Below are positions 31,941 to 43,757 of a stretch of 64,000 bases of DNA, in pieces; the first letter of the stretch is position 1; every line of letters begins with the position of its first letter. The stretch is taken from NCBI RefSeq assembly GCF_964204645.1, contig NC_134027.1, positions 17,222,485 through 17,286,484 on the forward strand, in the 5' to 3' direction. A program made the translations under genes and the position numbers. This stretch comes from Tubulanus polymorphus (Eukaryota; Nemertea; Palaeonemertea; Tubulaniformes; Tubulanidae). A model generated the notes under the pieces. That model ran no database searches and had not been told where the DNA came from. It saw only the letters and a list, made by a program, of their open reading frames with translations.

Positions 31941-32823
31941 GGCCGGTTTCACAAAGCGTAATTAACCCTTAATTATGATTAAATCACTAATCATGATTAA
32001 ATTATCATGACTTAATCAAGTTAGGTGTTTCACAAAACGTAATTAACTTTAATTATAATTAAGTTAATTACAAAATTTAATTCTCCTCTAGAGTGTAATT
32101 AAACCATTTAATCATCATTAGTTTATTATTAAAAACAAAAAGCTGCAGATATTATTCATGGAATTTGGTGTTTATTAATTGACGACGGCAATTCCTACAC
32201 TTATTCAGTTTTTCAGATTGTTTGGCTCAAATAATTTGGATTTTTTGCCTTTTGTAAAAAAGGCATGTCAATATAAATTCTATTGATTTATTTTCAAACG
32301 TCCTATGTTTTTGTCAGCACGACCACCACATACTTAGAAGTATTGAATTAATTGATTTTGTCCATACATATGATAGATTTCTGTCAGTAGAGTACATATC
32401 TATGGAGTTAGTGTTAAAAAGTGCTAATCACTGCTCGGAAATAAACCCCATTTACGAGGATTTTATTTTGCTGACTGGAGGTGAGTTTCTATTTAAAAAC
32501 TTTTGAGACATCTTGCTAAGTTTTTCCACTGGTTCCTGAGACCTTTCAGCGCAATCTTTAACTCCCAAAGGAGTGAATTTCTCTTTTCCTCTAAACAAGG
32601 AAGGTTATTTTGCTTGGACAGCAAATGGCTGTCTAAAGTTCCGCCATTTTGATACAGTTAAATTGTAATTAAGTTGCCTAATTATGTAATTAGTTAATTT
32701 TGTAATTAAACCCTTTCGTGAAACCGAATTTTAATCGTAATTAACTAATCATGATTAAGGAAATTTAATCATGATTTAGGTCCTAATTATAATTAAAGTT
32801 AATTATGCTTTGTGAAACCGGCC
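31941..32823. mobile_element. Palindromic DNA transposon, 883 bp
   Basis: Ends GGCCGGTTTCACAAAGC and GCTTTGTGAAACCGGCC are inverted and continue inward as AT-rich TAATTAAC/GTTAATTA repeats. The candidate duplication is CCAGG on both sides (31936-31940 and 32824-32828), although the boundary can slide by two bases. The arms are rich in AATTA and ATGATTAA pairs. The middle is of normal composition and holds a putative coding exon. The superfamily is not assignable from what I see. Confidence 0.75.
32402..32480 (+). other. Possible first coding exon inside the transposon
   Basis: ATGGAGTTAGTG opens a 26-codon frame (MELVLKSANHCSEINPIYED...) that ends exactly at a strong splice donor, GAG|GTGAGT. 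It could be the remains of exon 1 of the transposase of the parent element. Nothing downstream can be joined to it with confidence. Confidence 0.3.
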
Positions 32824-32915
32824 CCAGGTGTTTAGTTTTGGTTTAACCCTACAAGTAATAGGTTAATAGATCAAAGGTCGAACGGTCGAGCTCGTAAAAA
32901 AATGAAAATAACAAT

Positions 32916-33705
32916 AAATCAAACAATTTATCATTTCAACTGTCAAACAATTTATCATTTCAACTGCCAAACAATCTATCATTTCAACTATCAAACAATT
33001 TATCATTTCAACTGCCAAACAATTTAACATTTCAACTGTCAAACAATTTTTCATTTCAACTGTCAAACAATTTTTCATTTCAACAGTCAAACAATTTATC
33101 ATTTCAACTGTCAAACAATTTTTCATTTCAACTGTCAAACAATTTTTCATTTCAACTGTCAAACAATTTTTCATTTCAACTGTCTTATCATTTCAACTGT
33201 CAAACAATTTATCATTTCAACTGTCAAACAATTTATCATTTCAACTGTCTTATCATTTCAACTGTCAAACAATTTATCATTTCAACTGTCAAACAATTTA
33301 TCATTTCAACTGCCAAACAATTTATCATTTCAACTGTCAAACAATTTATCATTTCAACTGTCAAACAATTTATTATTTCAACTGTCAAACAATTTATCAT
33401 TTCAACTGCCAAACAATTTATTATTTCAACTGTCAAAAAATTTATCATTTCAACTGTCAAACAATTTATCATTTCAACTGTCAAACAATTTATCATTTCA
33501 ACTGCCAAACAATTTATCATTTCAACTGCCAAACAATTTATCATTTCAACTGTCAAACAATTTATCATTTCAACTCTCCAACAATTTATCATATCAACTG
33601 CCATCATTTATCATTTCAACTGTCAAACAATTTTTCATTTCAACTGTCAAACAATTTTTCATTTCAACTGTCAAACAATTTATCATTTCAACTGTCTTAT
33701 CATTA
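32916..33705 (-). repeat. 24-bp tandem repeat array, about 33 copies
   Basis: Same unit as the arrays of E2. Shortened units (CAACTGTCTTATCATTT) occur near 33180, 33245 and 33695 and break the 24-bp register, which changes the frame; this argues against a coding role for the whole array. The array runs into the 3' end of the neighbouring gene. Confidence 0.92.
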
Positions 33706-33721
33706 GTGATTTATTGCTTCG

Positions 33722-34231
33722 AGTTTAATATTTTCCACAATTACATAAAACGCTTTCATTAGGATTATATTTAGGCGCAACAATTTCATTATCTAAATTA
33801 CATTGAATTTCAACATGTTTATATGATTTTTCATTTGGAATGTCAGGGATAGATCTCTTTTCTTGTAATCTGAAAAACATAACATAGCATTCTCTGAATG
33901 GGCAATAACGTAAGTGTAAAAATAATGTTTTATGTGAATTTTCATTATTAAAAAGTGATTGCATTTCATCTGTAATTACTAAATGTTTGTCTATTCCATC
34001 AAATGTTGTGAATTTTGGAATTATTGTATTGAATAAGAATTTATCTTTATCATTCGATAACTCTATTATCAGATAGTGATTTTTAAACACTAATTCAGTA
34101 ATATTTTTCACTTGAAAACGAAGACGCGCAGTTTTAATCAAATCTTTAATAGGAATGAAATTTTTAATTGTAAAATATTTTTCTAATTCATTTAAATCGA
34201 TATCTTTGAAATGTAGTATCTGTTCATTCAT
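33722..34231 (-). pseudogene. Zinc-finger/OB-like small protein, 3' end lost to the array
   Basis: The start is Met of MNEQILHFKDIDL at 34231. The strand-rich domain (RFQVKNITELVFKN, YLIIELSND, FLFNTIIPKF) and LRYCPFRECYVMFFRLQEK follow, then a VEIQCNLD segment and NESVLCNCGKY. The reading stops where the 24-bp array begins, so the His residues of the zinc finger are missing. It is closely related to the E5 copy and more distantly to the E2 copies. Confidence 0.65.
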
Positions 34232-34626
34232 ATTTATAAGTAATTTTGTTATTAAAATTGATATTTTCATCAACTCGTTAATTACTCGTTACTTTTAAAC
34301 ATAAAATAAGAATTTAACGCATATAAATATAAATATTCACTGTTTTAAATATGAATTATTTCACTCGTTAATTACTCGTTACTTTTTATATTGAAAATAA
34401 TAATTTAACGCATATAAATATAAATATTCAATGATTTATTTATGAATTATTTCAATCACACTTTACTAACACTTTTAATGTTTAAAAATCTAACTCATAC
34501 ACATATAAATATTGAAATAATGTTTAAAATATATCTATATATCTATTCTATAAGAGCTTACACTTTTATATTGAGTAAATGTTATTCATTTAAATTATGT
34601 TTATATATATATATGATTATTTTAAG

Positions 34627-34815
34627 AGTAATAGGGATAATAGGCTTTCAGGTCAAAGGTTGAAGGGGCGAGTGAGTAAAAAATGAAAATAACAATAATT
34701 TACAGTTGAATTAGGAGTGTGCGCGACTAATTCAACTGTAAATTATTGTTATTTTCATTTTTTTACGAGCTCGACCGTTCAACCTTTGATCTGAAAGCCT
34801 ATTATCCCTATTACT
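34627..34815. repeat. E3 right terminal palindrome (189 bp)
   Basis: AGTAATAGGGATAATAGGC at the inner end pairs with GCCTATTATCCCTATTACT at the outer end. Inner pairs include TTTACAGTTGAATTAG with CTAATTCAACTGTAAA around a GAGTGTGCGCGA centre. Confidence 0.9.
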
Positions 34816-34821
34816 CCTACA

Positions 34822-35077
34822 AATGTGGTAATATTTCAATTGTAACGTCGCAAACACGTGTTTATTTGTAAAAAACCGTCAAAACGGTTCTTTTTCTTGC
34901 ATTCGCGTCGGTTTAGGAATTTATAAGGTGAATACATACCTGGTTGGGCTCCGGTCCTCTAGGTCATTATCCAGGTCTGTGATGGTCGATACTGAGTGAA
35001 TTAATATTTGATGTCTTTACGATGACAGATGTAGAGAGTGAACCCGGCGACTCGTCAATCAAGCCACATGTACACTA
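34822..35077. other. Flank between E3 and the host of E4
   Basis: 256 bp of normal composition; nothing recognised. Confidence 0.4.
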
Positions 35078-35097
35078 GGCCATCCCAAAGCAATGGT

Positions 35098-35420
35098 AGT
35101 AATAGGGGTTTAGTTGGTTCAAGCCAAAGGTCGAACGGTCGAGCTCATTAAAAAATAAATATTAAAAGTAATTTAAAACTATAATATATTTTCATAGCCG
35201 TGTGCATTTTATATTATAACTAAATATTTATTCTAAGATATTAATAATTTAAATTTTAAATGCATATTGTATTAAATCAATTGGTCGCTCCGCTTCGCTA
35301 CCGCTCCACTCCGCGACCAATTGATTTATTTACAATACACAAATTCATATAATCAAATATATTTTAATAATAATAATTATTCTATTATTCAACTGAAATA
35401 CACACGGCTATGAAAATAAA
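35098..35420. repeat. E4 left terminal palindrome, inner end truncated
   Basis: The outer arm matches the right end. The GC-rich apex (35279-35323) is bounded by CAATTGGTCGC and GCGACCAATTG; the inner arm stops near the CACACGGCTATGAAAAT segment instead of reaching AGTAATAGGGG. Confidence 0.85.
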
Positions 35421-35435
35421 TACACACTAAATGGT

Positions 35436-36413
35436 TATATAAAATATAGTGAATTGAAATCATGGTTACAAAATCAACCAACATATCAAATTCATAAGAA
35501 AATGGATAAAACTTATTTAACAAGAAAAGTTATGGTTTCATATATCGATCAACAATGGCAAGTAGATTTAATTGACATGAAGAACTTAGAAGAATACAAC
35601 AAAGGATATTTCTGGATATTAAATGTTATAGACATATTCAGTAGATACGCATGGTCAATTCCAATAAAAAAAACTGGAATAGAAGTAACAAATGCTTTTA
35701 AATCAATATTTAAAGAAGCTATTCCAGATATGATACAATTTGATGAAGGTAAGGAATTCTATAACAAACATTTTAAAATACTATTATCTGATAACGATGT
35801 AGATTATTTTTTAACACACTCAGATAAAAAAGCATCTATTATAGAAAGATTTAATAAAACATTGAAAACTAGAATGTGGAAATATTTTACTGCTAATGAA
35901 ACATATAAATATATCGATGTATTAGATGATTTAGTGAAAGGTTATAATAATTCTAAACATAGTTCTATAAATATGAAACCTATACAAGCAAGAAAAGAAG
36001 ATAATTCAGAAATAGTTTGGAATAATTTATATGGAGCGTTTGTTACACATGAATTCGGAGAACCTAAATTTAAAATAGGGCAACATGTAAGAATATCTAA
36101 ATATAGAAAAACCTTTTATAAAGGTTATACTCCAAATTTTACTGAAGAAATATTCAAGATTAAAAAGATAATATTAACTTAACCTTTTGTTTATAAATTA
36201 GAAGATTTAAAAGATGAAGAAATATTAGGTTATTTCTATGAACAAGAATTATCACTTGTACCAAACCCAGATGAAATAGAATACAAAATAGAAAAAGTAT
36301 TGAAAACAAAAACTCTTAAAGGAAAAAAGTATTCTTTGGTGAAATATAAAGGATATGATGATAAATCTAATGAATGGATTTTATCTAGTAAAATTAAAAA
36401 AATAAATGAATAA
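35436..36413 (+). pseudogene. Retrovirus-type DDE integrase with chromodomain, one internal stop
   Basis: Reads without a frameshift from about 35454 to 36413, apart from one TAA at 36179-36181 where E1 has a lysine codon. Triad: WQVDLIDM, FDEGKEF, SIIERFNK. A basic strand-rich region (FKIGQHVRISKYRK) and a chromodomain (YSLVKYKGYDD...EWILSSKI) follow. The N-terminal 40 or so residues present in E1 are lost, and no ATG is in place; the reading begins after an AT-rich junction with the palindrome. It is closely related to the E1 integrase. Confidence 0.88.
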
Positions 36414-36484
36414 AAATTTATTTATATTTGAACCGCATAATATGTTAGTTACTGGTGTAACAAACTGTGGTAAAACCACATTTA
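36406..36484 (+). pseudogene. Packaging ATPase, first 26 codons only
   Basis: ATGAATAAAAATTTATTTATATTTGAACC overlaps the integrase stop as in E1, and keeps an intact Walker A (VTGVTNCGKTT). The gene is cut immediately after Walker A by the deletion that joins it to the polymerase gene. Confidence 0.8.
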
Positions 36485-39400
36485 GATAAAACTTTAACAT
36501 TCTATAATGTACTACATAATTATATTTATCTTCTTGAGTTACCATTAACTTTTCTGTATGAATATGATTTTCGGGTTTAATTCTTTTTTGATAATTTGAT
36601 AATTCTTCATGAGTTACAGTTTTATGTTCGGGACAGTAAGCTAGATTTCTAGATTTATATTTAATATGTTCAGAATATTCTAAATCTACAACAAAGAAGT
36701 AACCAGTATCTGAATCATCTGCAATATCTAGAATTCTTTTCTTCCAATCAAATTTATCATTATTTTCATTCTGTAAAACTTCAGTTAATTCAAATACTCC
36801 ATAAGGTTGTGGTTCCATCATTGCCCAACCATACAAATTATTTGCATCTATATATAATAACTTATATCCAGGGTTATCATTTACATTGAAATATCTATCA
36901 CCTAATACACCTGAAACTCCTCCTCTTATAGATTTTTCAAATAATAGTAATTGATCTATATTTGTTAACAAATCCATTTTTATATCTGTAAATTTTAATC
37001 CACAATCCCATGTTAAACCTGGGCTAGAATAACAATGACAAGGATCAATATTAAAATATTTTAGGTTTACATCTCTAAACCTTTCGAATATATCGGTTAA
37101 TAATAATACATCTGATTTCAGATATGAATCTACTAATTGTCCATGATTTTCTATTTTGAAATGATTCCAAATATTCAAAGTTCTATTATATACTTCATCT
37201 TTAACATATTCATTTTTTAATTCATCATAGAATTGTTCTTTCAATAATTCAGTTATGTTAAAATCATTATGATTTTTATAGAAAGAATATGGAATTGCGC
37301 CTTTATATCTCATTAATTGAAAATCATCATTATTTGGGTAGTGTTGTTTTAATATTTTTAATTCATCATCAACTAATGATTTTGATAAGTTATCTAATGA
37401 ACTATTTAAAAATCTATATGAATCTATAAATCTTAGGCAACCAAATTGGAATGATATATAATTCTCAGATGTTCTAGCTAACATTTCAAATTTATAAGTT
37501 GGTATTTTATCTTTTGATCTATTTGAATTTAATCTTTCTATTTCATTATTGATTTCTTCTATTTTATGGCATAACTGTTTGATGAATAAATGCGCATCAT
37601 ATCCTGATAGATTATGAAATATAACTGGTACAAAGTTAATCTTAGCTTGTAAGTTACAATTCTCATGTGCAGCGCCTCTAAACTTTCCGTTCAAATGATC
37701 ATGGTCTCTTACTTTTTTATCTTTATAATTAAATATCTTTTCACAATAATAACATTTATCTGCAAACTCAAATGCTTCTGTCATTATAATTTCTATATTT
37801 GTATTCAATAATTTACTAAATCTTATTTCATATTCAATTAATAAGTCACAAAAATGATTGATAACATTTTCATTTCTATAATGATAATATTCACGTTCAA
37901 TTAGTTCTGGATAATCGGATTTAATATATATCCCGAAAGCAGCAGCTGATTGATGAATCTTTTTAATTGTATTTGTTTTTGGTGGTTCTTCTGAAAAATC
38001 ATTTTCATTAGAATTTAATTTCTTTCTTTTATAATATATTTCTTTTCTATCTTGATCAGTTAATTCTTTATTTAATGATTCAAAATCTCCATATATTACA
38101 AATGGTACTTTATTTTTGTAATCATATTTTTGAATTCTAATATTTTATCCTTTTCATTTGGTAAAACTAATTTACAATGATCATGATTTTCACATAATTG
38201 TTCATGATTTAATAATGCACTTTCAGTTCTGAATTTATGTAAACATTTTCTACATAGATATATTTTATTATCAAAATCATTTTCTGATTTAAAAAATAAA
38301 TCAATTCTTTTAATCCACATATAATGATTCTCATAATATAATATATCTATAACATCGTTTGAATCATAATCTTTTGATAGGTATAAAGGTTCTAATGTAT
38401 AATGTTTTATATTGTTACCTTTTGTATTTGGTAATTTGATTAAATCAAATACATTTATCTTTATATTATTATCTCTTTCTATTTTTGGGATGTTTTTAAT
38501 TATAACAGGATACTTATCCATCTTATAATTATTTTCAAATGGTTTATAATGAGTTTATCTAAAACTATGTTGTTTAGAATCTTCAACTGGGTGTAAACAA
38601 CTAATTATTGCCCATAGAAAACATTTATCATCTTCATTTTGTACATTTATAACAGCATTAGTTTTAAATGGTAGTTAAATATAACTCGATGCTTCAATAT
38701 CTGGTTCTTTATAATATGATACATTATTTTCATCTATTGGTTTCGATTTAGTTAACTTATTATATTTTGTGTTATAAACATGTAGTCATAAAGTCATAAA
38801 TATTATTTCATCAAATATTAAACCAGACCCTTCAAAATATTTCTCTTCTATTTTAGTTTTTACTTCATTATAACATTTATCTAATTTATCATCTATATGT
38901 TGTTTAGATATAATATGTTGTGAATGAGAATTTATATTATATATTGGTTTATCTTCAGATTTTATGAATTTAACTTTAGAAGATATACTTATTTTAGGAT
39001 ATTCAACATCAGTTATTATTTTTATTATTTCTTTCATATTTTCCAAATGTTTTTTATTTTCTTCTAACGTTTTTCCTTTATGAAATTTAAACTCAATAGC
39101 TGCTGGGCCAATATCACTTTTAAATGTTTCGGTTATCTCTATATCTTTTTATTATCTAATGAATTAATATATTTTCTTACATCTTCCATGTATGGTCTTT
39201 TATTGTTTAATTTATTTTTTATGCTTTTAATTGTCTTCTGTTTCTTATCATTATCTTTATCAAAATAATCTTCACCTAAAATATCATTATTCTTATTTCT
39301 AATATGACTTTTAGATTTTAAATGTTCATTATAATATCTTTTATCACTGAATGATTGATTACATGTATCACATTTGTATGTTTCATTTTCATTCTTTAAT

Positions 39401-39547
39401 TCATCTAATTTAGTTTCTAATATATCATCTTTATATTCTAGTTTCAATTTATTCTATAAATGTGTTTTAGTTTTATTGTGTCTTGATTTTTTAGGATTTA
39501 TCTATATTGACATTACATGTTGGGCAGTAGTACTTATTTGCTTCCAT
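36485..39547 (-). pseudogene. polB: Protein-primed-type DNA polymerase B, truncated and frameshifted
   Basis: On the minus strand, the start is at 39547 (MEANK...YYCPTCN), with zinc-finger-like pairs (CPTC, CDTC...HLKSKSH, CRKC...HEQLCENH) in the N-terminal third. Exo I (YGDFES, about 38080), Exo II (HNLSGYDAH, about 37600) and Exo III (YLKSDVLLL, about 37115) follow, then polymerase motif A (YIDANNLYGWAM, about 36840). It ends at 36485 before motifs B and C. Frame changes occur near 39490, 39150, 38780, 38530 and 38140. The longest open part is 36485-37808. It would copy the element from its ends; this copy has lost the catalytic palm. Confidence 0.85.
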
Positions 39548-39778
39548 TTTAATACTAAATTATTTTTTAAATTGATTTTAGAAGTTCAATGATTTAAATA
39601 TGAATTATTTCAATCACACTTTACTAACACTTTTAATGTTTAAAAATCTAACTCATACAAATATAAATATTGAAATAATGTTTAAAATATATCTATGTAT
39701 CTATTCTATAAGAGCTTACACTTTTATATTGAATAATCTGTCAATTTATATGTTATTCATCTATATGAATATTTTAAG
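39548..39778. promoter_or_regulatory. Conserved subterminal leader of E4
   Basis: ATGAATTATTTCAATCACACTTTACTAACACTTTTAATG-like text recurs inside the ends of E2 (13455-13500), E3 (34370-34490) and E5 (44255-44390). It lies between the terminal palindrome and the first inward gene, where a promoter would be expected. Confidence 0.45.
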
Positions 39779-40187
39779 AGTAATAGGGGTTTAGTTGGTT
39801 CAGGTTAAAGGTTGAATGGTCGAGTTCATTAAAAGATAAATATTAAAAGTAATTTAAAACTATAATATATTTTCATAGCCGTGTGTATTTCAGTTGAATA
39901 ATAGAATAATTATTATTATTAAAATATATTTGATTATATGAATTTGTGTATTGTAAATAAATCAATTGGTCGCGGAGCGGAGCGGTAGCGAAGTGGAGCG
40001 ACCAATTGATTTAATACAATATGCATTTAAAATTTAAATTATTCATATCTTAGAATGAATATTTAGTTATAATATAAAATGCACACGGCTATGAAAATAT
40101 ATTATAGTTTTAAATTACTTTTAATATTTATTTTTAATGAGCTCGACCGTTCGACCTTTGGCTTGAACCAACTAAACCCCTATTACT
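39779..40187. repeat. E4 right terminal palindrome (409 bp)
   Basis: AGTAATAGGGGTTTAGTTGG at 39779 pairs with its complement ending at 40187. The apex (39962-40008) is GC-rich: GGTCGCGGAGCGGAGCGG and GTGGAGCGACC flanked by CAATTG, within strongly AT-rich arms. Confidence 0.92.
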
Positions 40188-40728
40188 AATGGTCTATTTG
40201 CCGTAACCCGACCGACCAAGCTTCAAAGGTACCGAGTGGTGAAAACGTCTTTCTGGGATTCATTGAAATAAAGGCGACCGACCGACCCACTGTCGATGTA
40301 TGATACGTATGCTTGGAGTAGAGCGAGCATCGTGTGTAAACATGCCTTGAGGTGTGACCTAGTTAAGTTTTCTTGGAAACTGGCAGTGTTCCAATAAGCT
40401 GCCATTCACTTTTAGTGACTATATTGAAGCTAATAATGTTATAGCGCGCTTATATTCAATGCAATGTTTCATTTTGCACGCAGATGTCTTTACGATAAAG
40501 AATCTTTTAGATGACCTCCGGACGAAGTAAGAATTTCAAAATTATTCTTGAACTCTAGGCAAATTATACAAATTCCTCGTGCACAACGCAGATTTGTGAT
40601 ATTGTTGAAAAGGTGATGAATTTGTTTTTTACCCTAAAATTTCGCAAATAAAATTCTACCTACCTACCGACTTAGCCAGGAAACTTGAGTCGGTGTTACG
40701 GCAAACAGACTATTAATTTGGGATGGCC

Positions 40729-41691
40729 CACAAAGACGTTAATACTGACCATGTGTCCTCCCGAGTAAACTTGGCAACTTCACACTTTCTCTGACGACGT
40801 CGAAGTACCTATCACTTCTTCATCGATCGCTCCTCTCATTCTACTCACAGACCTGTCATACCTTTCCTGCTTATTTGTAGCCTATCTAAGCTGAGGTTAA
40901 TTAGGGTTTTAAGGAACAAATAGTTATATGTGTATATTTTCATATTTAGATATATGTGTATCTTTTCAATTCAATTCAATAGTACTCTATATATGAGTAG
41001 ATAGTGTGCGTGCAGTGCGTACGATAGCGCGCACTAGATGTGTGCGGGTGCGCACACTGAAGGCAAATGGCTCAGATTACAAGGTGGGAATACCGTATGT
41101 TGAGAAGAGAGAACAATATTTAGTAACTATATCTAAAATCTAAATGCTTTGAGGGATGGTTAGTGCAGTACAGGAGGGAGTAGAATGGAATATGCAGGGA
41201 TTAGCAAATGAGGTAATGATAGAAGCGGGTGAGGTCATGGTATAGGAATGTGAAGAATTTACAAATTAGTATATGAGTCAAAGGTTTTTGAAGTTAAGGG
41301 AGTTCAGGAGAGAAAGCAGAAATGTTTGTAATACTAAGGAGAGAAAATAAAGAAGCAGTGCGGTCGCAATTGAAGACTTCTTATAACTTATATTCACTTG
41401 AGGAAGGAGAAAGCTGTGGAAAAATAAACAAGCCGGTCGACAACATCGGTGAAAGTAGTCACACACCAACTGTTAGAGAAACGCAATGACATAACAACTG
41501 GTGGAGATTGTAGCCCCACAACAGTTTTCTGTTTCTTCACAGAAAACCCTATTGAAATTCTCGTGATTATTACTATGTTTACCCCTTTACCACACAACTT
41601 ATCAGCTCACTTCAATCTCCAGATACTGCATTGGAATTTTGATAAATCAACGTCGTAAAGCACTGTCGAGCCGTAAACGTCGGAAATTTGG
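40729..41691. other. Intergenic DNA
   Basis: Contains CAATTCAATTCAAT (40976-40990), a LINE-tail-like short repeat, and at 41660-41690 the interspersed segment CACTGTCGAGCCGTAAACG. No gene seen. Confidence 0.4.
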
Positions 41692-43757
41692 CGGTTCCTG
41701 AACTTCGCTGAAAAAGCTGAATCACTGAAACGCTGATATAAAACGGCTGAAATAAAACGGCTGAAATTTCAGGAAATTTCCGAAAAACGCCGAAATCTCA
41801 GGTAATTCCCGAAAAACGCTGAAATCATGCTAGGTACCAACAATACACGTTTTGAAATATTATCCGGGCCGGTGTCCGCTGCCGAGTCCTGAACCGTGTT
41901 TTAGTCTCTACCTTCGGTTACAGAGACATGCATGGATAGTATGTGTGGAGTATACTTCTAGAGGGCCACTTGTTGGACAAATTAATTCGCTTGAAATCCG
42001 GATTTTTAATGCATACAGGCAGCATAATGAGGAAAACCCATTCACAAACCGTGCAAGCCAACTTAAACACTATGCTCAATATTCCCTGCAAGACGCAAAA
42101 TATCTTATTTGAACGTTCGTGTATAAAACATGGAGCAACTTTTCTTTTGTCAACACGTTGATGGGCGACGGACTATGGTATTCTCTGAAGGAGGTGAATA
42201 AATTTGACAGTTAGTTATATAAATGATGCAGCTTTTGGACAAAAGGGATCTAACTAAATTTCTTTTTAATTCACTGTGGAATGGAATGGAACGGAGTGAC
42301 GCTAATGGCATGCAGTAGGCCCCTACGTATGGGTCATACTGATTAGCGTCAACCAATTAATCTACGATTAATCTAAATCGGGCAAACCATTCAACAACTG
42401 TGAATAATTTATTTGCTGTGGTGTGATAATAATTAGTTTTTTTTGAAGAAATGACATACCAACTGTTAGAAAAATGTACCGATTCTTATTTTTAGACTAC
42501 TACCGAATCTATAAAAGGAGGAGTCATAGACGAAGTTGATTTGCTTAGCTGGAGACACTTCTTGTCAGTATTTATTTACTAAGTGCTGTTTCCTCGGACC
42601 TCAGTGCTTCCAAACTAGGCCCACCCCATAGGCTATATAGTCCAGGGTGTATTAGCCACTATTCTTTTATTTCCTACTTAATGCACCTATTTCTATTTTT
42701 AGATTCAGGCTTAGAATGTGCAAATTTTTTGAGATACTGAGAAATCAGCTGGCACCAGTAGACTTCAACTGCGAAATTTGCAGCAGGATAGCTGAAAGAC
42801 ACAATTTTTAAAAATAAAATTGCTATTCGATGTATTATTTCAAGCTGTTAAATAATATAGTTAGACAAACATCCAATTATTGGATCTTTCTTGTTGACTC
42901 GTTTAATTTTGTGAGTTTAGTGTTCCAGTCAATCCACAATGTGCAGTGCCTAGCCTTCATCTACACTAAAGCCAAGCCTGTGTATGGGAAAATGTCGTTC
43001 GACTCCTATAGGCCAGACAAATCAAAGCATGCAATACATAGCAGATAGTAGTCTCCGGCAAGTTGAAAGAGAAAGTAAACCAGGTTTTACCCCGTACCCT
43101 ACCCGGGAACAAAGGACTCCTTCCTCCTTGTAGAAATTGTAGAAATATGGCACCCAACCGTAGCAATGCTAGGTACAGTATACTATGACGGTTGAACCTT
43201 TATTAACGAATTTCAATGACACCGAAAATAGAATCAAAATAATCATTAGTTCCATGCTAGCCCTTAATGTAGGTTATCAGGTTCAGCCTAACTGTACTTT
43301 CATTCAGCTACTACTTGTATGAGACTTGGCAATGATAAGTTGCAAGAAATCACCAAACATAAGAAAATATATTGTGAATTAATATTAATGTAATTAAGAA
43401 TTTATTCAAATGAAGTGATAACTTCATTGTTAGATCGTACCGGTATATGCACATAAAACTATGGCAAAAAACACATCTAACAATCCACACAATCCGCAAT
43501 CGATCAAGTCGAACATTACGACGACCTTAAGGCATGTCTCTGTAACCGAAGTTAGAGCATAAAACACGGTTCAGGACTCGTCAGCGGACACCGGCCCGGA
43601 AAACATTTCAAAACGTGTATTGTCGGTACCTAGCACGATTTCAGTGTTTTTCGGGAATTCCCTGAAATTTCGGCGTTTTTCGGGAATTCCCTGAAATTTC
43701 GGCGTTTTTATTTCAGCGTTTCAATGATTCAGCTTTTTCAGCGAAGTTCAGGAACCG
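41692..43757. mobile_element. CGGTTCC-ended transposon, copy A (2.1 kb)
   Basis: Inverted ends CGGTTCCTGAACTTCGCTG and CAGCGAAGTTCAGGAACCG open about 230-bp inverted repeats built of CGCTGAAATTTCAGG and TTCCGAAAAACGC units. No flanking duplication is found. The interior is non-coding and about 90 percent alike by eye to copy B at 55708-59490. The right end cuts into the gene of E5. Confidence 0.8.

Larger units (their letters stand above)
32854..34815. mobile_element. E3: minimal Polinton-related element, 2.0 kb
   Basis: AGTAATAGG at the left and CCCTATTACT at the right, with a perfect 6-bp duplication CCTACA at 32848-32853 and 34816-34821. The left inverted repeat is short (about 65 bp, with small deletions); the right end is a full 189-bp palindrome. 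Content: a 24-bp repeat array and one truncated gene of the zinc-finger/OB-like family. There is no replication or integration gene. Confidence 0.9.
35098..40187. mobile_element. E4: Polinton-like element with integrase and DNA polymerase B, 5.1 kb
   Basis: Ends AGTAATAGGGG and CCCCTATTACT, with a perfect 6-bp duplication AATGGT at 35092-35097 and 40188-40193. The plus-strand integrase at the left and minus-strand polymerase B at the right converge on a large deletion at about 36484 that removed the ATPase body, capsid genes and polymerase C-terminus. The right end is a 409-bp palindrome; the left end keeps most of the same palindrome. Confidence 0.92.
35078..40728. mobile_element. Inverted-repeat transposon carrying E4 in its left end
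   Basis: GGCCATCCCAAAG...GGTCTATTTGCCGTAAC (35078-35091 joined to 40188-40208) is inverted at GTTACGGCAAACAGAC...TTTGGGATGGCC (40695-40728). Without E4 the unit is about 555 bp. E4 lies inside the left repeat. The duplicated target of the outer element is not clear. Confidence 0.7.

Noticed and set aside
10884-33705. CRISPR-like look of the 24-bp arrays
   Set aside because: Units are head to tail with no spacers, and the setting is eukaryotic.
41692-43757. A 9-bp duplication around copy A like that of copy B
   Set aside because: The flanks GAAATTTGG and TCTAAATTA do not match.
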